DNA of 64,000 nucleotides from CAADGL01 sp964643885 (GTDB lineage: Bacteria > Planctomycetota > Phycisphaerae > UBA1845 > Fen-1342). Both the position numbers and the translations under genes were made by a program. Under the pieces are notes generated by a model. It was not told the DNA's origin and did not search any database. It was given only the letters and a program-made list of their open reading frames with translations. Positions 35,351 through 43,879 of the stretch are shown one piece after another (the first letter of the stretch is position 1; each line of letters starts with the position of its first letter). The DNA is taken from assembly GCA_964643885.1 (NCBI GenBank), contig CAZXUI010000005.1, positions 1-64,000 of the forward strand, in the 5' to 3' direction.

Positions 35351-35743
35351 GCTTGCTCGCTCCCATCGATGTTCGGTTCACGCCCGCGTCCGCTCTGCCG
35401 CTGCTTCGAAATTGGGGGACCGGCCTCTGGCCGGTCACTGGGCGACAGGTCTCCGACCTGTCGCGCGCAGGCCCGTCCGGGCAAACAATCGTAGCCGCTG
35501 GCTCGAAGCCACCGGAAGGCTCTACCTGGAACCGCGCGAGCCGCTGCTGAGCCCGGCCGGTGCACTCATCCTGCCCGAGCCGACGCCCGTGCCGCCGCGA
35601 CTCGGCTTCATCCGCTACGAGCCCTATTGACCGCGCGGACGCTTCCGGCCGCTCAATCCGTGCACATTTCGAATCACACTCGCGGTGAGACTTGCGACGG
35701 GCCCCGAGATGAGGAGTTTCACTCAGAATCTGAAAAGCCCACC
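35351..35743. other. region without a clear gene; hairpin repeat and possible gene remnant
   Basis: A single degenerate copy of the GACCGG/CCGGTC hairpin unit lies at about 35413-35435, followed by GGCGACAGGTCTCCGACCTG, a stem of the same style. From about 35480 to a TGA at 35628-35630 the + strand frame reads like a protein C-terminus (LYLEPREPLLSPAGALILPE, ending GFIRYEPY) but has no start before the hairpins. It could be a gene broken by repeat insertion, or chance. The rest to 35743 shows nothing recognisable. Confidence 0.35.
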
Positions 35744-35783
35744 CCCTCAATCCCTTAATCCCTTAGTCCCTCAATCCCTAACC
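35744..35783. repeat. octanucleotide tandem array CCCTCAAT, second copy
   Basis: Five 8-nt units (CCCTCAAT, CCCTTAAT, CCCTTAGT, CCCTCAAT, then a degenerate unit) lie 19 bp beyond the stop of metH. The unit is the same as in the array at 35111-35174, about 570 bp away and in the same orientation. Confidence 0.85.
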
Positions 35784-35802
35784 CCTCACGAATTCAACCC
35801 AC

Positions 35803-38800
35803 CTACCGCGCGCTGAAGTACCGCGCCTCCGGGTGATACGTGATGATCGCGCTCGTGCTCTGCTCCGGGTCGAGCTGATACTCTTCGCTCAGCGTCACGC
35901 CGATCCGCTCCGGCTCCAGCAGCCGCATCAGCGGTTCCTGATCCTCCAGCCGCGGGCAGGCCGGATATCCGAACGAGAACCGGCTCCCCTGATAACCCTG
36001 CTTGAACAGCGCCTGAAGCTCGCGCGCGTCGGAGTCCGCCACGCCCAGCTCCACCCGCACCTGCTTGTGCACGAACTCCGCCAGCGCCTCGGCCAGCTCC
36101 ACCCCCAGCCCGTGCAGAAAGAGGTAGTTCTGGTAGTCGTTGGCCGCGAACCACTCCCGCGCCACCTCGCTCACCCGCCGCCCGGCCGTCACGACGTGAA
36201 ACGCCGCCACATCCGGCACGCCCGACGACACCGGCCGCCAGAAATCGGACAGGCACCAGTAGGGGTGCTTTTTCTGCCGCGGGAAGCTGAAGCGGACGAT
36301 CTCGTCGCCGTGCGCCTCCGGACGGCCGTCGTGCCGCGGTGGGGGGGCGAAGATGATCAGGTCGTTGCCGTCCGAATTGGCCGGCCAGAAGCCGTAGACC
36401 GCCTGGGGTTGCAGAATGTTCTCCCGCTCGCAGCGGGCCACCAGTTCGCGATAGATCGGGCGGATCTCCGCGTCGACGTACTTCTTCCACTCCTGTGGGC
36501 TGCGCCCCTTCTTGCGGAAGCCCCACTGCACCTGAAAGAGCATCGTCTCGTTGACGTAGGCCAGCGCCGCCCGCACCTGGATCTTCTCCAGCACGCGCGA
36601 GCCCCAGAAAGGCGGCCGCGGCACCGGGTGCGTGTGGCCGATGTCCGACGGCAGCGCCCGCAAGCCGCCGCCGCGCGGTGCGGTCGGGGCCGGCGGTGAC
36701 TCGCCCCCGCCCTCGGCCGCGTCCACTTCGCGCAGGCCGAAGCGCTGCTCGGCTTCCTCCGCCAGTTTCGCCGCCGAGCGGCTCGCGACCTCGGCGGCCG
36801 TGGCCACGCCGGCCGGCGCGGCGGCCGGCGGCGCTGCTGTGGCGCCGCCTGCTCCGCCCGCCGCGACCGCGACGGGTTCGGCCGCTACCAGCTCCGCCGC
36901 CGTTCCCTCGGCGATGCGCCGCATCAGCCGCAGTCCGTCGAAGGCGTCCTTGGCGTAGAACAGCGGCCCCTTGTAGAGCGGCCGCAGATCGTCCTCGACA
37001 TATCGCCGCGTGAGTGCCGCGCCGCCCAGAATCACCGGCACGCCGATCTGCTGCTCGGTGAGCACCTGAAGATCGTCGCGCATCACCAGCGTGCTCTTGA
37101 CCAGCAGGCCGCTCAGGCCGATCGCGTCGGCGTCGTGCTCGCGCAGGGCGGAGATCACGTTGCTGATCGGCTGCTTGATGCCCAGGTTGTAGACCTTGAA
37201 GCCGTTGTTGGTCAGGATGATGTCGACCAGGTTCTTGCCGATGTCGTGCACGTCGCCGCGCACGGTCGCGAGCACGATTCGCCCCCGCTCGCGCCCCGAG
37301 ACCTTCTCCATGAACGGCTCGAGGTACGCCACGGCCGCTTTCATCGTCTCCGCGCTCTTGAGCACGAAGGGAAGCTGCATCTGCCCGCTGGCGAACAGAT
37401 CGCCGACGACCTTCATCCCGTCCAGCAGGAACTTGTTGATGATGTCCAGCGGGGCGTGCGTCTGCCGGGCCTCCTCGAGGTCTTTCTCGATGCCCGGCCG
37501 CTGGCCGTCGATGATCCGCTGGGTGAGCCGCTGCTCGACCGGCAGGTCGTCGATGCGCTGCTTCTCGCCGAGCTTCTCGCCGTCGGCGAAGAGCGAGATG
37601 AAGTGCTCCAGCGGGTCGAAGTCTTCGCGTCGGCGGTCGTAGATCAGGTCCAGGGCCGCGTTCCAGCGCTCGTCGCTGATCTGGTTGCGCGGCAGGATCT
37701 TGCCCGCGTGCACGATGGCCGCCGTCAGTCCGCGCTGGAGCGCCTCGTGCAGATAGACCGAGTTGAGCACCACCCGCGCCAGCGGCTGCAAGCCGAAGCT
37801 CACGTTGCTCAGCCCCAGGATCGACTGGCAGCGCGGGAAGCGCTTCATCACCGCCTCGATCCCGTCCAGCGTCTCGAGCGCCAGGCGGCGATCCTCGTCG
37901 TTGCCCGTCGTGATCGGGAAGGTCAGGCAATCCCAGAATATGTCCTCGTCCCGCAGGCCGTACTTGCCGACCAGCAGCTCGCGCATCCGCTCCGCGATCG
38001 CCAGCTTGCGCCCGGCGGTCTTGGCCATCGCCTCGACCGGGTCCTCGTCGATCGTCAGCGCCACGACGGCCGCGCCGTACTGGCGGCACAGGCGGCAGAT
38101 TCGGGCGAGCTTCTCTTCGCCGTCCTCCAGGTTGACCGAGTTGATGATGCACTTGCCGCCGGCCAGCTTCAGCCCCGCCTCGACCACCTCCGGCTGCGTG
38201 CTGTCGAGCATCAGCGGCGCCGTGACTTCGCCCGCGAAGCGCGTGACGACGCGCTTCATGTCCTCGACGCCGTCGCGGCCGACGTAGTCGACGCACACGT
38301 CGAGCACGTGCGCGCCCTCGTCCTTGACCTGCTCGACGGCCATGCCGACCAGCCCGTCGATGTCCCCCTCGGCCAGCAGGCGCTTGAACTGCCGCGAGCC
38401 GTTCGTGTTGCAGCGCTCGCCGACGATCAGGAAGCTCGTCTCCTGCCGCAGCGGCACGGCCTGGTAGAGGCTGGATACCGCCGGCTCGCTGCTGACGCGG
38501 CGCGGCACTGGCGTCAGCCCGGCGACCGCCTCGACGACCATCTTGAGATGGGCCGGCGTCGTCCCGCAGCAGCCGCCGACGACGTTCACGCCGTCCTGTT
38601 CGACGAACTCGCGCAACCAGCGGGCCAGCTCGGCCGGCGTGAGCGGGAAGTGCGTCCGCCCGCCGACGAGCTGCGGCAGGCCCGCGTTCGGCACGACGCT
38701 CAGCCGCCGCGAGCAGTTCTTGGCCAGGTAGCGGACGTGCTCGCTCATCTCCTGCGGCCCGGTCGCGCAGTTCAGACCGATTACGTCGACTTCCGGATAG

Positions 38801-39447
38801 GCTTCGATGGCGGTGACGGCCGCGGCGATGTCCGTGCCCAGCAGCATCGTGCCGGTCGTCTCCATCGTCACCTGGCACATCAGCGGGACGCGCCGCCCGC
38901 AGGTGTCGAAGCCGCGGCGGGCCGCTTCGATGGCGATCTTGGTCTGGAGAATGTCCTGGCACGTCTCGATGAGCAGCACGTCGGCGCCGCCGTCGAGCAA
39001 GCCGCGGATCTGCTCGAAATAACTGTCGAGCATCGTGTCGTAGTCGGTCTGCCGCAGGCTCACGAGCCGCGTGCCCGGGCCGATCGAGCCGATCACGAAG
39101 CGCGGCCGCTGCGGGGTCGAGAAAGCATCGCACGCCCGCCGCGCGATCTGCGCCGCCAGCACGTTCAGCTCGTACGTCCGCCGGCTCAGCTCGAACTCGG
39201 CCAGCACGATCTTGTTGGCCCCGAAGGTGTTGGTTTCGACCGCGTCGCAGCCGACCTCCAGGAAGCTGCGGTGAATCTGCTCGATCGAATCCGGCCGGGT
39301 CTCGTTCAGGATTTCGACGCAGTTCTCGAGTCCGCGGTAGTCCTCCAGCGACAGGTCCAGCGCATGTATGCTCGTCCCCATCGCCCCGTCCAGGACGAGG
39401 ACGCGCTGCTCGAGCAGCTCCAGGAATCCGGGTCGTGGCTGCGTCAT
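35803..39447 (-). CDS. metH: cobalamin-dependent methionine synthase
   Basis: 1214 aa, the full MetH length. In order: a homocysteine domain with zinc ligands in IGLNCATGP and VGGCCGTTP; a pterin domain starting VGERCNTNGSRQFK; the B12 cap and B12-binding domain with DVHDIGKN (lower-ligand His734) and GLSGLLVKS; and a C-terminal AdoMet activation domain beginning RPPFWG. The product is the cytoplasmic enzyme making methionine from homocysteine and methyltetrahydrofolate. Between the B12 and activation domains (about residues 845-935) lies an Ala/Pro/Gly-rich linker far longer than usual. I chose the ATG at 39447 because the domain starts right after it; the frame is open to 39606. Divergent from the TPR/alpha-CTD gene. 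I see no cobalamin riboswitch. Confidence 0.95.
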   Translation of the reverse strand: MTQPRPGFLELLEQRVLVLDGAMGTSIHALDLSLEDYRGLENCVEILNETRPDSIEQIHRSFLEVGCDAVETNTFGANKIVLAEFELSRRTYELNVLAAQIARRACDAFSTPQRPRFVIGSIGPGTRLVSLRQTDYDTMLDSYFEQIRGLLDGGADVLLIETCQDILQTKIAIEAARRGFDTCGRRVPLMCQVTMETTGTMLLGTDIAAAVTAIEAYPEVDVIGLNCATGPQEMSEHVRYLAKNCSRRLSVVPNAGLPQLVGGRTHFPLTPAELARWLREFVEQDGVNVVGGCCGTTPAHLKMVVEAVAGLTPVPRRVSSEPAVSSLYQAVPLRQETSFLIVGERCNTNGSRQFKRLLAEGDIDGLVGMAVEQVKDEGAHVLDVCVDYVGRDGVEDMKRVVTRFAGEVTAPLMLDSTQPEVVEAGLKLAGGKCIINSVNLEDGEEKLARICRLCRQYGAAVVALTIDEDPVEAMAKTAGRKLAIAERMRELLVGKYGLRDEDIFWDCLTFPITTGNDEDRRLALETLDGIEAVMKRFPRCQSILGLSNVSFGLQPLARVVLNSVYLHEALQRGLTAAIVHAGKILPRNQISDERWNAALDLIYDRRREDFDPLEHFISLFADGEKLGEKQRIDDLPVEQRLTQRIIDGQRPGIEKDLEEARQTHAPLDIINKFLLDGMKVVGDLFASGQMQLPFVLKSAETMKAAVAYLEPFMEKVSGRERGRIVLATVRGDVHDIGKNLVDIILTNNGFKVYNLGIKQPISNVISALREHDADAIGLSGLLVKSTLVMRDDLQVLTEQQIGVPVILGGAALTRRYVEDDLRPLYKGPLFYAKDAFDGLRLMRRIAEGTAAELVAAEPVAVAAGGAGGATAAPPAAAPAGVATAAEVASRSAAKLAEEAEQRFGLREVDAAEGGGESPPAPTAPRGGGLRALPSDIGHTHPVPRPPFWGSRVLEKIQVRAALAYVNETMLFQVQWGFRKKGRSPQEWKKYVDAEIRPIYRELVARCERENILQPQAVYGFWPANSDGNDLIIFAPPPRHDGRPEAHGDEIVRFSFPRQKKHPYWCLSDFWRPVSSGVPDVAAFHVVTAGRRVSEVAREWFAANDYQNYLFLHGLGVELAEALAEFVHKQVRVELGVADSDARELQALFKQGYQGSRFSFGYPACPRLEDQEPLMRLLEPERIGVTLSEEYQLDPEQSTSAIITYHPEARYFSAR

Positions 39448-39567
39448 GCGGGGCTCGGTCCTTTCCAGCCGCTGGGGCGGCTTGCGCGGCCCGTGCCTGC
39501 GGGGGCGGGCGGCGGCCCGCTGGGGGGTGCCCGGCCCCCGGGCGCCTTGCTCCCGGCCGCGTGTGCG

Positions 39568-39585
39568 GTAAACTCCGTAGTTTAC
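39568..39585. promoter_or_regulatory. short perfect inverted repeat in a divergent promoter region
   Basis: GTAAACT (39568-39574), CCGT, AGTTTAC (39579-39585). It is one of the few AT-rich spots in this area and lies between the divergent starts of metH (39447) and the TPR/alpha-CTD gene (39630). It is a candidate operator; no regulator can be named. Confidence 0.4.
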
Positions 39586-39629
39586 GATATTCTGCCCAGG
39601 TGCCAAGCCGAATTGGAGAGATGACAGGC

Positions 39630-40958
39630 ATGGTGGACGTAGCGACCGAGCTGAGCGGGTTCTTTGAACTGACCGAATTCGAGCCTGAGACGCTGAATCA
39701 ATACGCCGATGCGATCTTCGCCACGGCCAGGTCGCGCGAGCGTTTCGCCGAGCTGACCAGGGAGCAGCGGGCCGCCGCGGAGCGCGACGGGGGCAATCCG
39801 CTGGCCGTCGGCGTGGCGCTCTACCTGCTGGGCGAGTACCGCGACGCGATCGAGCTGCTGGCCAGGTCGCCGGCCGGCAAGTATCGCAGCTACTACTCGG
39901 GCCGCTGCGCGCTGGCGCTCGGCCGGCTCGACCAGGCGGTCAAGGACTATCAGGCCGCCGCGTCGAAGGGCTGGGACGAGTTCGAGACCGACATGCAGAT
40001 CGCGGCCATCCACGTGCGGCAGGGCGACGCCGCCGCGGCCGAGAAGGTTCTCAAGCAGCGGCAGAAGGCCGGCGAGGACCGGGGCGAGTGGTACTACGTC
40101 AAGGGCCTGATCTGCGAGTCGGAGGGCGACCGCGTCTCCGCCCTCGAGGCCTACGACCGCGCATTGGCCCTGGACCCGCACCACGCGGACTGCATCTTCC
40201 GCGCCGCCTACCTGCACGACATGGCCGGTGACGACGAGCGCGCCGTCGAGCTTTACGAGCGCGTCGCCCTTCAGCCGCGCTCGACCGTCAATGCGCTGAT
40301 CAACCTGGCCGTTCTCTACGAAGACACCGGCCGCTACAACGAAGCCGTGACCTGCCTGCGGCGCGTGCTCGCGCTGCATCCGAATCACACCCGGGCGCGG
40401 CTCTTCCTCAAGGACGTCGAGAGCAGCCGCGAGATGGTGATCGAGGACGGCGGCGAGAAACGGGCCGACACCCGCAGCCGCCTGCTCGACACGCCGATCA
40501 ACGACTTCGAGCTCTCCGTCCGCGCCCGCAACTGCCTCAAGAAGATGAAGATCAACACGCTCGGCGACCTGCTCAAGCTCACCGAGGCCGAGCTGCTGGC
40601 CTACAAGAACTTCGGCGAGACCTCCCTCCAGGAGATCCGCGCGCTGCTCTCGAAACGCGGGCTGCGACTCGGCCAGGCACCCGAAGAGATCGACGCGACC
40701 GTCATCGAGCAGGTCGCTCCGCCCCGGCCGGCCGTACCGCCGGGCAGCGAGGCGATCCTGGCCAAGCCGGTCTCCGAACTGGAGCTGTCGGTCCGTGCCC
40801 GCCGCTGCCTCCAGCGGCTCAATATCTCCACGCTGGGCGACCTCATCCAGCACACGGAGCACGACCTGCTCTCCACGCGCAACTTCGGCGTGACTTCGCT
40901 CAACGAAATCAAGGCACGCCTGGCCGATCACGGTCTCTCGCTCGCGCCCAAGGTCTAG
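39630..40958 (+). CDS. TPR protein with two RNA-polymerase-alpha-CTD-like domains
   Basis: 442 aa. Residues about 55-270 hold TPR-like helical repeats. Two copies of a helix-hairpin-helix domain follow (about 288-347 and 382-442), each closely matching the C-terminal domain of RNA polymerase alpha: FELSVRARNCLKKMKINTLG in the first and LELSVRARRCLQRLNISTLG in the second. Of the E. coli residues that contact UP-element DNA, Arg265, Cys269, Gly296, Ser299 and Glu302 are kept in both copies, Asn268 only in the first, and Lys298 is Thr in both. DNA or RNA-polymerase binding with TPR-mediated partner recruitment is inferred. The ATG at 39630 has GGAGAG 9 nt upstream. Its stop TAG overlaps the GTG of tgt. 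Confidence 0.8.
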   Translation: MVDVATELSGFFELTEFEPETLNQYADAIFATARSRERFAELTREQRAAAERDGGNPLAVGVALYLLGEYRDAIELLARSPAGKYRSYYSGRCALALGRLDQAVKDYQAAASKGWDEFETDMQIAAIHVRQGDAAAAEKVLKQRQKAGEDRGEWYYVKGLICESEGDRVSALEAYDRALALDPHHADCIFRAAYLHDMAGDDERAVELYERVALQPRSTVNALINLAVLYEDTGRYNEAVTCLRRVLALHPNHTRARLFLKDVESSREMVIEDGGEKRADTRSRLLDTPINDFELSVRARNCLKKMKINTLGDLLKLTEAELLAYKNFGETSLQEIRALLSKRGLRLGQAPEEIDATVIEQVAPPRPAVPPGSEAILAKPVSELELSVRARRCLQRLNISTLGDLIQHTEHDLLSTRNFGVTSLNEIKARLADHGLSLAPKV

Positions 40959-42121
40959 TGGACCGCGCCGCCGAGCTCGACCCGCACATGCCGGCCGACG
41001 CGTTCTCGTTTCAGGTGGTCGCCCGCTGCGGCCGGGCCCGGGCCGGCCGCGCCGTCACGCCGCACGGCGCCTTCGACACACCCGTCTTCATGCCGGTCGG
41101 GACGCGCGCGGCGGTCAAGGGGCTGACGCCCGATCAGCTCCGCGAGACGCGCTCGCAGGTGCTGCTGGCCAATACCTACCATCTGTTGCTGCGGCCCGGA
41201 GCGGAGGTCGTCGAGTCGCTCGGCGGTCTGTCGCGCTTCATGAGCTGGCCCGGCCCGACGCTCACCGACAGCGGCGGATACCAGGTGTTCTCGCTGGCCG
41301 AGCTGCGCCAGGTCGACGACGAGGGGGTCCGCTTCCGGTCGCACATCGACGGCGCCGACGTGCACCTCTCCCCCGAGTCCTCGATCCGCATTCAGAACCA
41401 GCTCGGGGCGGACATGATCATGGCCTTCGACGAATGCCCGCCGCTGCCGGCCGAGCCGGCCGTGCTGCGCGAAGCGGTCGAGCGGACGGTGCAGTGGGCC
41501 GCCCGCAGCCGGGCCGCGCACGCCCGGCCGCAGCAGGCTCTGTACGGCATCGTCCAGGGCGGGCTGGACCTCGCGCTGCGGCGCGAATGCCTGGCGCGGC
41601 TGCTGGAGATCGGCTTTGACGGCTACGCGCTGGGCGGGCTGTCCGTGGGCGAGCCGCCGGAGCAGATGTGGGAGCTGGTGGAGGCGTTCGCGGATGAGCT
41701 GCCGGCGGACCGGCCGCGCTACCTGATGGGCGTCGGCACGCCGCGCGATCTGGTCGAGGCCGTGCGTTGCGGGATCGACCAGTTCGACTGTGTTCTGCCG
41801 ACTCGCAACGGCCGCAAGGGCTACGCGTTCACGTCGCTCGGCGTGCGGCGGCTGCGCAACGCGGTCCATCGTCTCAGCGACCAGCCGCTCGACCCGGCGT
41901 GCGCGTGCGCAGCGTGCCGCGGCTTTTCCTGCGGCTATCTGCGGCACCTGCTGATGACCGGCGAGGTGCTTGGAGGCATTCTGATTTCGCTGCATAATAT
42001 CTGCTTCTACCAGGCGCTGATGATCGCCATGCGGTCGGCGGTCTGCGCGGACGCGTTCGACACCTGGTATCGCGAGTTTCTCCGCGGGCCCTGGGCCGCG
42101 CGCATCGAGGACGAGGCATGA
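40958..42121 (+). CDS. tgt: tRNA-guanine (queuine) transglycosylase
   Basis: 387 aa, standard Tgt length. It shows FMPVGTRAAVKGLTPDQL at the start, LTDSGGYQVFSL (catalytic-pocket Asp), YGIVQGGLDL, and ALGGLSVGEP for base recognition. The nucleophile region reads DCVLPTRNGR, and the zinc site is C315, C317, C320 and H346 (CxCx2Cx25H). It exchanges guanine 34 for preQ1 in tRNAs with GUN anticodons. GTG start overlapping the stop of the TPR/alpha-CTD gene; an ATG at 40988 in frame is an alternative. Its stop overlaps the yajC ATG, the common tgt-yajC arrangement. Confidence 0.95.
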   Translation: MDRAAELDPHMPADAFSFQVVARCGRARAGRAVTPHGAFDTPVFMPVGTRAAVKGLTPDQLRETRSQVLLANTYHLLLRPGAEVVESLGGLSRFMSWPGPTLTDSGGYQVFSLAELRQVDDEGVRFRSHIDGADVHLSPESSIRIQNQLGADMIMAFDECPPLPAEPAVLREAVERTVQWAARSRAAHARPQQALYGIVQGGLDLALRRECLARLLEIGFDGYALGGLSVGEPPEQMWELVEAFADELPADRPRYLMGVGTPRDLVEAVRCGIDQFDCVLPTRNGRKGYAFTSLGVRRLRNAVHRLSDQPLDPACACAACRGFSCGYLRHLLMTGEVLGGILISLHNICFYQALMIAMRSAVCADAFDTWYREFLRGPWAARIEDEA

Positions 42122-42513
42122 ACCTCCAGCACGTGATCCTGGCACAGGCCACGACCCAGCCCGCCGGCACACAGCCCGGCGGTGACGCCGCCACGCCCGT
42201 GCCCCAGCCGAGCTTCTTCTCGCCGCCGATCTTCGGGCTGCTGCTCGCGTTCGCCGTCTTCTACTACTTCATCTTCCGCGCGCAGCGGCGCGAGCGGCGA
42301 AAGCACGACCAGATGCTCTCAGCGCTCAAGCGCAACGACCGCGTGCAGACCATCGGCGGGATCATCGGGACCGTCGTCGACGTCCGCGACCACGAGGTCG
42401 TGCTCAAGGTCGACGAGAACAGCAACGTCAAGATCCGCTTCAATCGAGCCGCCATCAAGGACGTGCTGCGGGAGGGGACGGGCGAGGCGGGAGAGCAGCG
42501 GGGCCAGAAGTGA
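42118..42513 (+). CDS. yajC: preprotein translocase accessory subunit YajC
   Basis: 131 aa. A short N-terminal region with Gln/Thr/Pro precedes one transmembrane helix (PPIFGLLLAFAVFYYFIFR). The YajC cytoplasmic motif follows: AQRRERRKHDQMLSALKRND, RVQTIGGIIGTVVDV, then VLKVDENSNVKIRFNRAAI. YajC associates with SecDF at the Sec translocon. It starts inside the tgt stop codon (ATGA). secD/secF, often next, are not here: the following gene is convergent, 34 bp away. Confidence 0.93.
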   Translation: MNLQHVILAQATTQPAGTQPGGDAATPVPQPSFFSPPIFGLLLAFAVFYYFIFRAQRRERRKHDQMLSALKRNDRVQTIGGIIGTVVDVRDHEVVLKVDENSNVKIRFNRAAIKDVLREGTGEAGEQRGQK

Positions 42514-42547
42514 CGGCGGCGGGCGCACATCGGCGGCGCGCCTGCGG

Positions 42548-43879
42548 TCACAGCTCCAGCAAGCCGGACGGGTGCAGCGGATCGCGCGTCCGGGGTGCCG
42601 GCTGTGCGGCCGCCGCGGCCAGCAGCTCGACAAACGGCATCTGCGGCACGCGATAGCGCAGACTGCCGATGAAGATGCAGCAGATCGCGGTCATCACCAC
42701 GACCGGCAGCAGCGTCATCACCAGGAACGTCGGCTGTCGTCGCCGCCGCCAGAAGCCCACGGCGGCCGCGATCAGCACGCCCGACGTGAACAGCGCGCTG
42801 ACCCACGCCGCCGGCCCGCGGCGGTACTCTGCCACGTTCGGAATCGGATTCCACGTGCGGGCGAACTTCACCAGCGCCAGCCACGCTGCGCGGCCCACAT
42901 CCTCGCGCATCCGCCGCACGGCGGCCCGATGCAGCGCCCGGTCGCGCTGCACTTCGTCCAGCTCGTTCAGTTCCGGCATCTCGGCCAGGAACTGCTGATT
43001 GCTGCTGCCATCGGCCTGCGGTCCCTGCCCGTCATAGAGCGTCACACCGCCGTTGGTCGAGAGCCACACCGTCTGGCCGAGCACGATCCGGTTGCGAATC
43101 GCCCACGGCACCAGCGCCGCGAACAGGACGGCCGCATACAGCCCGAAACGCCGCGTCGCCCGGCCGGTGTGCGGGTCCGCGAGCCAGAGCACGATCCACG
43201 TCAGCACGACCCACAGCAGGGCTTCCGGGCGCGTCAGGACGGCGGCCGCACCGAGCAGTGCGATTCCCGCCGCCGCGGGCGAAACGACGCCGCGGAGCGA
43301 CTCGGCCGCTGCATCCTTCTGCGCCGCCGCGACGCCGCGGGGCGAGAAGAGCGCCGGCCCGCGCGAGAACCGCCGGCCGAACGGCTCGCGCGACGCGTCC
43401 GGCCGGCCGGCCAGCCGCCAGGCCAGTCCGCCGAATGCGACGGCGATGAACGTGAACAGCGCCTCATTCAGCAGCAGATTGCAGAAGAAGATCGCGTAGG
43501 GGTCGAACGCCACCAGCAGCCCCGCGACCAGCGCCGAGCGCGCCCCGAGGGCCATGCCGGCCCAGCGATAGAGCACCCACGCGGTGGTCGCGCCGAGCAG
43601 CGCCTGCACCAGCCGCGCGGCCAGCACGCCGCCGCTTCCGCCGCCGGCAAACAGCGCCAGCAGCAGCGGATAGAGCGGCATGCGGACTGCGTAGCGCCCG
43701 TCGTCGCTGGCGAGCCGGCCGTCGTGTGCAAGATTCGTCGCGAGCTGCCAGTGAAGCTGCTCATCCGGATAGGCCAGCGCCGGACCGCTCTGATTCCACG
43801 CGAGCAGAACCCAAGTGCCGCGCAGCAGCAGCGCCGCCAGAAAGACCCACAGCCCGGCGCTGAGGCGCCGCCCGTTCAT
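42548..43879 (-). CDS. membrane glycosyltransferase, GT39/ArnT-like
   Basis: 443 aa with about nine transmembrane helices. The N-terminus has the PMT/ArnT-type first loop: after the first helix comes YPDEQLHWQLATNLAHDGRL, with the acidic pair expected for a polyprenyl-phosphate-sugar-dependent enzyme, and then MPLYPLLLALF. A second periplasmic loop (about residues 290-350) is hydrophilic. The expected role is transfer of a sugar from a lipid carrier to an acceptor on the outer side of the membrane; sugar and acceptor are unknown. The ATG overlaps the stop of tilS (ATGA), so it is coupled to tRNA lysidine synthetase, an unrelated function. Confidence 0.7.
   Translation of the reverse strand: MNGRRLSAGLWVFLAALLLRGTWVLLAWNQSGPALAYPDEQLHWQLATNLAHDGRLASDDGRYAVRMPLYPLLLALFAGGGSGGVLAARLVQALLGATTAWVLYRWAGMALGARSALVAGLLVAFDPYAIFFCNLLLNEALFTFIAVAFGGLAWRLAGRPDASREPFGRRFSRGPALFSPRGVAAAQKDAAAESLRGVVSPAAAGIALLGAAAVLTRPEALLWVVLTWIVLWLADPHTGRATRRFGLYAAVLFAALVPWAIRNRIVLGQTVWLSTNGGVTLYDGQGPQADGSSNQQFLAEMPELNELDEVQRDRALHRAAVRRMREDVGRAAWLALVKFARTWNPIPNVAEYRRGPAAWVSALFTSGVLIAAAVGFWRRRRQPTFLVMTLLPVVVMTAICCIFIGSLRYRVPQMPFVELLAAAAAQPAPRTRDPLHPSGLLEL

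Noticed and set aside
37135..39624. 829-codon open frame on the + strand opposite metH
   Set aside because: It lies fully antisense to a complete methionine synthase, has no recognisable domain and shows the Arg/Leu/Val-rich composition of shadow frames in high-GC DNA.
39448..39629. Cobalamin or SAM riboswitch before metH
   Set aside because: No B12-box, SAM-box or similar conserved core could be read on the minus strand leader, and the leader is short.
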